A stretch of 64,000 nucleotides of DNA. Origin: Bacteroidota bacterium. GTDB taxonomy: Bacteria; Bacteroidota; Bacteroidia; Cytophagales; Cytophagaceae. A program made the translations under genes and the position numbers. Below are positions 59,232 through 64,000 of this stretch, piece after piece (position 1 is the stretch's first letter; each line of letters begins with the position of its first letter). The DNA lies in the NCBI GenBank assembly GCA_023458555.1, contig JAEWYS010000002.1, positions 62,001 through 126,000 of the forward strand, written 5' to 3'. The notes beneath the pieces are model-generated. The model was given only the letters and a program-made list of their open reading frames with translations, had not been told where the DNA came from and made no database searches.

Positions 59232-62200
59232 ATGCGGGAAAGCATTACTATCGACAAAAATCCGGAACTGCCGCAAAGCATGGATTACCACTTTCTGAAA
59301 AAGAAAGGACTGGAATACATCCGGCAGCTTGGCAGCAGCCTCTGGACAGATTACAACAAGCATGACCCGGGCATTACCCAGCTGGAAGCGCTGTGCTATG
59401 CCATAACGGATCTTGGTTACCGCAGCTCACTCGATATCCGGGATCTTTTGCAGGAACCGGGACCTGATAATTATAATCCCCGTCAACAGGCATTTTTTAC
59501 CGCAAGGGAAATCCTGACAACCAATCCATATACGCTGGATGATTTCCGGAAACTTCTTATTGATGTAAACGGAGTAAAAAACGCCTGGCTCCGCTGCCGG
59601 ACTCAGCCTGATGCACTTACCAGACTGTACGCAGACTGCAAGGAAAGCATTCTGAAATATACATCAGAAGAGCATGAGATTCTGATCAAAGGGCTGTATG
59701 ACATACGCATTGAATTTGATGATGAAGAGCGAAGCGGCAATCTCAATAGCGGTAAAATAAAGCACAATTTTTCCTTTTTCACTGGAGAACAGTTCACTCA
59801 GGCTGAAATAGAGCTGCGTCTTCCCTCCTGGTATGCCATCGAAAACAATCGCTCCGTCTATCAGGAGATCCGGCAGCCTCAAAGCATACTTGTCGAAACA
59901 GAAGTACTATTTATTTCCGGAAATAAGGGAGATAATACCGATATTCCTCAGTCAGAACTGGGACGCGCGCTGCGAAGGCCTTTGTATGTGACCTTACAGA
60001 TTAAATTCAGACCTGATTCCGCCCAGAACAGTGTTTCCACGCTTTTGCTGGAGGATATTCCCATGACGATCTGGTTTGAAAGCAGCGAAGACCGCAAAAG
60101 TATTGCACTCGAAGATATCAAGGCAGCGCTGGCTGATCACTCCCCTTCCGGCATACTTGGGAGATATCTGATAAAAATCAAACGCGCCGACGAGATCATG
60201 TCAGAGGTACGAGCTATGCTTCACCGGCACCGCAATCTGTGTGAGGATTTCAACAGCATCAGCTCCGTACAGGTACAGGATATCGCAATATGCGCGGATA
60301 TAGAAGTCGAACCAGCCGCGGATATAGAAAAAATCGTCGCGACCATCTATTTCAGAGCTGATCAGTACTTTAGTCCCGAACCGGCGTTTTATTCGCTCCG
60401 GCAGCTGCTGGATCAGGGCAAAACCACAGAGGAAATATTTGATGGTCCCGTGCTGAACAACGGTTTTCTGCTGGATGAGCAGCTGGAAAAAACTTCGCTG
60501 AAAACAGCTGTAAACACTTCGGATATCATAAACCTGATTATGGATATTCCCGGAGTAGTATCCGTCAAGAACTTTGCTTTTAAGCAATACAATGAAGAGG
60601 GTATCCATGAGGCAAGTCATTCGTGGCAAATGCCGGTTCCCGAAAATTTCCAGCCGAGACTCTATATGGAAGGAAGCAAGCTGCTGATCTTCAAAAACGG
60701 CCTTACCTTTCTTCCGGATACATCCGAGCTGCTTGATACGCTCCAGGTACTGAAAGGAAGGTATTCCAGACCCCAGTTTTCGGAAACACTCAGTGATCTG
60801 CCAGTACCACAGGGTACAGCCTTTGACCTGCTGGATTACCAGCCGGTGCAATACACGCTTCCGCAAACCTACGGTATCGGCCGCCAGGGGCTGCCCGCCA
60901 ACGCTTCGGAGCATCGGAAAGCTCAGGCAAAGCAGCTAAAGGCTTATCTGTATTTCTTTGAGCAGCTGCTGGTAAACTACCTTTCACAGCTGGCTCATAT
61001 CAAGGATCTGTTCGCGCTTGACCCCGATATCAGGCAAACCTATTATAGTTATTTTCTTTCTGATCAGACTATCCGGGGACTGGAATCTGACTCTGACAGT
61101 GGCGGTCCGGGGCTCTATGATGAGTTGGACGAAGCGGTTCTGCAATCGCTTTCCGAAGATCAGCATCAGTTTTTTGATCGCAGAAACCGTTTTCTGGACC
61201 ATATTATGGCACGCTTTGGTGAAAGCTTCAGCGAATATGCGCTCATGATGTATTCTTACCGGAATCACCAGGCTATTGCCTCCGAAAAGCTTATACATAA
61301 CAAAATAAGCTTTCTGCAGGATCTGCCTTTTATGAGCGCCGCCCGCGGGCGGGCTTTTAATTATAAGCAGCCGTTTGATACGATCAATAACCAGCATGTT
61401 TCCGGTCTGACAATTCGCATACAGCGGCTTCTTGGCTTTAATAATCTGGCTGAGCACTTTGAGCTCTTTGAAGAGAATGACACGGATGGCGTATACCATG
61501 AACTGCGCTGGAGACTGAAAGACAGTAAAGGAAAAATATACCTGAGCAGCAGCACACGTTACAATAATCCTGTCTATCAGGAGGCTGTTAAGCTGGCTCA
61601 GCTGGAAATCGACCAGGTAAAAAAATATTTTGTGTATCCGGAACGATACGATATCAGCAAGCACAAAAAATGGGTGCTGAATCTTACGGATGAAACGGGA
61701 GAAATCATTGCCACTCGCAAGCAGCACTTTGACACAGAGGAGGATACAGTTGCAGCAAGAGATGAGCTTATCGCATTTGCTCAGGAAATCAGCCTGTCCG
61801 AGAAAATCCATATTGTCGAGCACCTGCTTCTGCGCCCGAGAAATACTCCGGATGCCGAACTCCCGGATGGCGATACGCTGCTGTCTGTTTGCCTGCCTGC
61901 CAATTGCAGTCTGTGCGGCGAAGAAGATCCGTATTCGTTCCGTATGACCATAGTGCTCAATGGCGAAGATGGCTTTTCCAATCAACGGCTGGAATACCGC
62001 GAATTTGCGGAAAAAACAATCCGGTCTGAAGTACCCGCTCATCTCGGTCTGAAGATTTGCTGGGTCAGCAAGACACAGCTATTGGAATTTGAAGCAGCTT
62101 ATTATGAATGGCTGAACGAACTAAGTAGCGAAACACCTGATAAAATACGATTAAGCGAACGGCTTCATAACCTGGTTCAGATGCTGAATCACTTAAAGAA

Positions 62201-62282
62201 TGTCTATCCTCCGGCAAGTCTTCATGATTGCAGAGATGGCAATGACGAAAACAGAGTATATCTCAACCGAACGATTATTTAA
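59232..62282 (+). CDS. eCIS baseplate protein (Pvc12-like, 1016 aa)
   Basis: A large structural protein. The N-terminus (SLWTDYNKHDPGITQLEALC, YAITDLGYRSSLDIRDLL) carries the W.DYN.HDPGIT.LE motif shared by baseplate wedge subunits. The rest has no catalytic features; two CxxC-like cysteines near the end (CLPANCSLCG) could bind metal. By position and motif it is the partner wedge of the J-like protein, as Pvc11 and Pvc12 form heterodimers. The start at 59232 was chosen over an overlapping ATG in another frame. Confidence 0.82.
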   Translation: MRESITIDKNPELPQSMDYHFLKKKGLEYIRQLGSSLWTDYNKHDPGITQLEALCYAITDLGYRSSLDIRDLLQEPGPDNYNPRQQAFFTAREILTTNPYTLDDFRKLLIDVNGVKNAWLRCRTQPDALTRLYADCKESILKYTSEEHEILIKGLYDIRIEFDDEERSGNLNSGKIKHNFSFFTGEQFTQAEIELRLPSWYAIENNRSVYQEIRQPQSILVETEVLFISGNKGDNTDIPQSELGRALRRPLYVTLQIKFRPDSAQNSVSTLLLEDIPMTIWFESSEDRKSIALEDIKAALADHSPSGILGRYLIKIKRADEIMSEVRAMLHRHRNLCEDFNSISSVQVQDIAICADIEVEPAADIEKIVATIYFRADQYFSPEPAFYSLRQLLDQGKTTEEIFDGPVLNNGFLLDEQLEKTSLKTAVNTSDIINLIMDIPGVVSVKNFAFKQYNEEGIHEASHSWQMPVPENFQPRLYMEGSKLLIFKNGLTFLPDTSELLDTLQVLKGRYSRPQFSETLSDLPVPQGTAFDLLDYQPVQYTLPQTYGIGRQGLPANASEHRKAQAKQLKAYLYFFEQLLVNYLSQLAHIKDLFALDPDIRQTYYSYFLSDQTIRGLESDSDSGGPGLYDELDEAVLQSLSEDQHQFFDRRNRFLDHIMARFGESFSEYALMMYSYRNHQAIASEKLIHNKISFLQDLPFMSAARGRAFNYKQPFDTINNQHVSGLTIRIQRLLGFNNLAEHFELFEENDTDGVYHELRWRLKDSKGKIYLSSSTRYNNPVYQEAVKLAQLEIDQVKKYFVYPERYDISKHKKWVLNLTDETGEIIATRKQHFDTEEDTVAARDELIAFAQEISLSEKIHIVEHLLLRPRNTPDAELPDGDTLLSVCLPANCSLCGEEDPYSFRMTIVLNGEDGFSNQRLEYREFAEKTIRSEVPAHLGLKICWVSKTQLLEFEAAYYEWLNELSSETPDKIRLSERLHNLVQMLNHLKNVYPPASLHDCRDGNDENRVYLNRTII

Positions 62283-62292
62283 TTTTTTAGCA

Positions 62293-64000
62293 ATGATAGC
62301 GTCCAATACCACTTTTCCACAATTTGTTCCTGATCAGCTTCTGACTTCCGGCAATCTGAACAGCCTTTTCAACTACCTGGACGAACAGGAACGAATCAGT
62401 AATGTCAACCTTACCGGCATAGGAATAATCTGTGGCCTCGATATAATTCTCAGCAGTGACCGGTCGCAGCTCACCATCACCGGTGGTTGCGCTATTACCT
62501 CCGAAGGGTATCTGATCAATATGGCGGAAACGGTCTATACCGATATCAGGGAATATGATGCCGTAAAACCAGTCTATTATGACCGGTTTATCAATCCGGA
62601 TGACAAAACCCCCAGACTAACCGTATGGGAGCTTCTGCAGGAAGCCGTAGAAGGCGGAACTACCAAGCTTGACAGCTTCGATCTGGATGACAAAGTGGTG
62701 CTTATTTTCGCGGAACTCATACAGGAACAGAATAAAAACTGTGATCCGGACTCCTGTGACGATAAAGGCATAACCATCACCGTAAGACCTGTTCCCCTTC
62801 TGGTATCACGCTTCGCAACGAATTATGATATTCTGAAGGGTATCAGCCCCCTCCCCTCTTCCAATCCGTATAGCCAGCTCAGAAAAATAAAACTGCCCAG
62901 ATTCAACATATCCAATACGTATCCGGTAAGTTCAACCGATTTGTTCCGGGCATACATAAATGTATTCAAGACAGGTATTCTTTCCGATATCAACACCGCG
63001 TTGACACAATTGTATACCACGCTGCGTCCCCGGCTGCGATCAGAGTTTCCGGCTAATCCGTTTACAGGATTTCCTGCACGGTTCAGTTTTCTGACCAGCG
63101 AAAGCATGACACAGACAGTTCTGCTCCATTGCCAGCACTTTTATTCCATACTCTCCGATATTACCGATGCCTATACGGAGCTTACCGAAGTGGCCAATGA
63201 GATACAAAGTATCTGCAATCCGGACAGCAGTTATTTTCCCCGGCATGCACTTCTCGGTGAAGCAGTCCCTCAACACAACCTGGTCAGCCAGCACAGGCAT
63301 TATTTTATAAGCTCCCCGGCACTGGAAGAAAACTTTCAGGTCAACAGGCTTCGCTGCCTGTTCCGGCGCCTTGTTCAGATGATTGAACAGATCAATCTGC
63401 CGCCCTTCGTATCTTCCGTCAGCGGTATCAGCAGCATACGGGTTACTCCGGATCACTATGGCAATTATGCGCTTTCATCCAGATCTATACCATTTTACTA
63501 TCGTCCGGACCCTCTTTACAAAATATGGTCTTTTGAAAAATCAATTCGCGGAAGAGAAAAAGAAAACCTTTCTTATCATGCGGCTTCATACAATGTTCCG
63601 GCTTCCAGCCAGAACGATATATTCCGGGATCCGCTCAAATACAATCTGGAATCCCATAATTTTCTCCGTATTGAAGGACATATCGGAAAAACGATTTCCG
63701 CGGTGCTCAATGAGGTCAATCACTACGTCAACCGGTACCGTCTGCCGGTTAAGATCGTCGCATTAAAGACGGGAACCCCTCATATCAGCAGCATAAATGA
63801 TTATATCGCCGGGCTCAATATCGGCAATCTGGAAATCAGCTATGATATTGCCCGCAGAGAATGGGAAGGCGTGATCGGAAAAACCATTCAGTACCTCAAT
63901 GCCGTCAAAAAAGAAGCGATTCCGTACACCGATATAAACGAGTCCGGAAGACTCGTAAAATTCATTAAAGTTCTGCAGGCCTCCAAGCAGTTTATGACAG
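62293..64000 (+). CDS. Large eCIS-associated structural protein, 3' end outside window
   Basis: ATG at 62293, open to the window end (569 codons visible). The N-terminus has FVPDQLLTSGNLNSLFNYLD, then RISNVNLTGIGIICGLDIIL and CAITSEGYLI, a recurring start of large Bacteroidota eCIS proteins encoded after the baseplate genes (LTxxxLNxLxxYLxxQ ... GIGIxCGL). The role is not known; baseplate periphery or fibre attachment is a guess. It begins 10 bp after the upstream stop, same operon. Confidence 0.75.
   Translation, partial: MIASNTTFPQFVPDQLLTSGNLNSLFNYLDEQERISNVNLTGIGIICGLDIILSSDRSQLTITGGCAITSEGYLINMAETVYTDIREYDAVKPVYYDRFINPDDKTPRLTVWELLQEAVEGGTTKLDSFDLDDKVVLIFAELIQEQNKNCDPDSCDDKGITITVRPVPLLVSRFATNYDILKGISPLPSSNPYSQLRKIKLPRFNISNTYPVSSTDLFRAYINVFKTGILSDINTALTQLYTTLRPRLRSEFPANPFTGFPARFSFLTSESMTQTVLLHCQHFYSILSDITDAYTELTEVANEIQSICNPDSSYFPRHALLGEAVPQHNLVSQHRHYFISSPALEENFQVNRLRCLFRRLVQMIEQINLPPFVSSVSGISSIRVTPDHYGNYALSSRSIPFYYRPDPLYKIWSFEKSIRGREKENLSYHAASYNVPASSQNDIFRDPLKYNLESHNFLRIEGHIGKTISAVLNEVNHYVNRYRLPVKIVALKTGTPHISSINDYIAGLNIGNLEISYDIARREWEGVIGKTIQYLNAVKKEAIPYTDINESGRLVKFIKVLQASKQFMT

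Noticed and set aside
60984..62042. 352-codon open frame antisense to the Pvc12-like gene
   Set aside because: The sense frame continues a 1016-residue baseplate protein without interruption. The antisense product has no recognisable motif.
1..64000. CRISPR array or insertion sequence
   Set aside because: No regularly spaced direct repeats and no transposase gene or terminal inverted repeats were seen.

Overview
The window looks like a Bacteroidota chromosome (Cytophagia-, Chitinophagia- or Sphingobacteriia-like; I cannot place it lower). Signs are type IX secretion (T9SS) sorting signals on a secreted protease, promoter -7 boxes of the TAnnTTTG type, many lipoproteins, a DUF4292 gene, and the dut / nucleotidyltransferase / TPR / DUF4292 / M23 gene block. 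Three regions follow one another.

(1) Positions 1-21,400 are the early and accessory part of a temperate phage, visibly more AT-rich than the rest. Almost all genes are on the minus strand, often overlapping by ATGA. From right to left: an S24-family repressor (plus strand) facing a minus-strand early operon; a helicase-methyltransferase fusion; a recombination module (coiled-coil protein, RecT-like annealing protein, YqaJ-type exonuclease, DUF1064 nuclease); an excisionase-like HTH protein; two abnormal tRNA-like elements; a replication module (replisome organiser, DnaC-like loader); a C5 cytosine methyltransferase with a second, apparently conserved protein in another frame of the same DNA; a MazG-like protein; an accessory stretch of small unknown genes; and an SNF2-type helicase, a GNAT acetyltransferase and a PAPS-reductase-like protein cut off by the window edge. 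The accessory stretch has its own logic: three promoters carry the same palindromic operator over the -33 TTG, next to a gene for an XRE regulator, and three genes share a leader hairpin whose stem shows a compensatory base change. The prophage abuts the 3' end of a tRNA-Asn gene, a typical integration site. No integrase is visible here.

(2) Positions 21,400-46,950 are ordinary chromosome: HtrA protease, aldehyde dehydrogenase, response regulator, enoyl-CoA hydratase, a lipopolysaccharide-type flippase, the conserved dut / sugar nucleotidyltransferase / TPR lipoprotein / DUF4292 lipoprotein / EnvC-like operon, small membrane proteins, a 1332-residue DUF4011-type superfamily 1 helicase, RibD, an SGNH hydrolase, a secreted subtilisin with a carbohydrate-binding module and T9SS signal, glycyl-tRNA synthetase and ferrochelatase.

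(3) From 47,378 to the right edge runs a single-strand operon for an extracellular contractile injection system (eCIS; Afp/PVC-like): DUF4255 terminator (Pvc16-like), an unknown protein with a carbohydrate-binding-like insert, one large sheath protein, two tube proteins, a 57-residue DUF5908 protein in the Pvc6 position, a LysM tube-baseplate adaptor, VgrG-like spike, PAAR tip, gp25-like wedge, two very large baseplate proteins, and a further large structural protein running off the window. Tape measure, AAA+ ATPase, fibre and toxin genes would be expected beyond the edge. A terminator-like hairpin lies in the leader just before the first gene.
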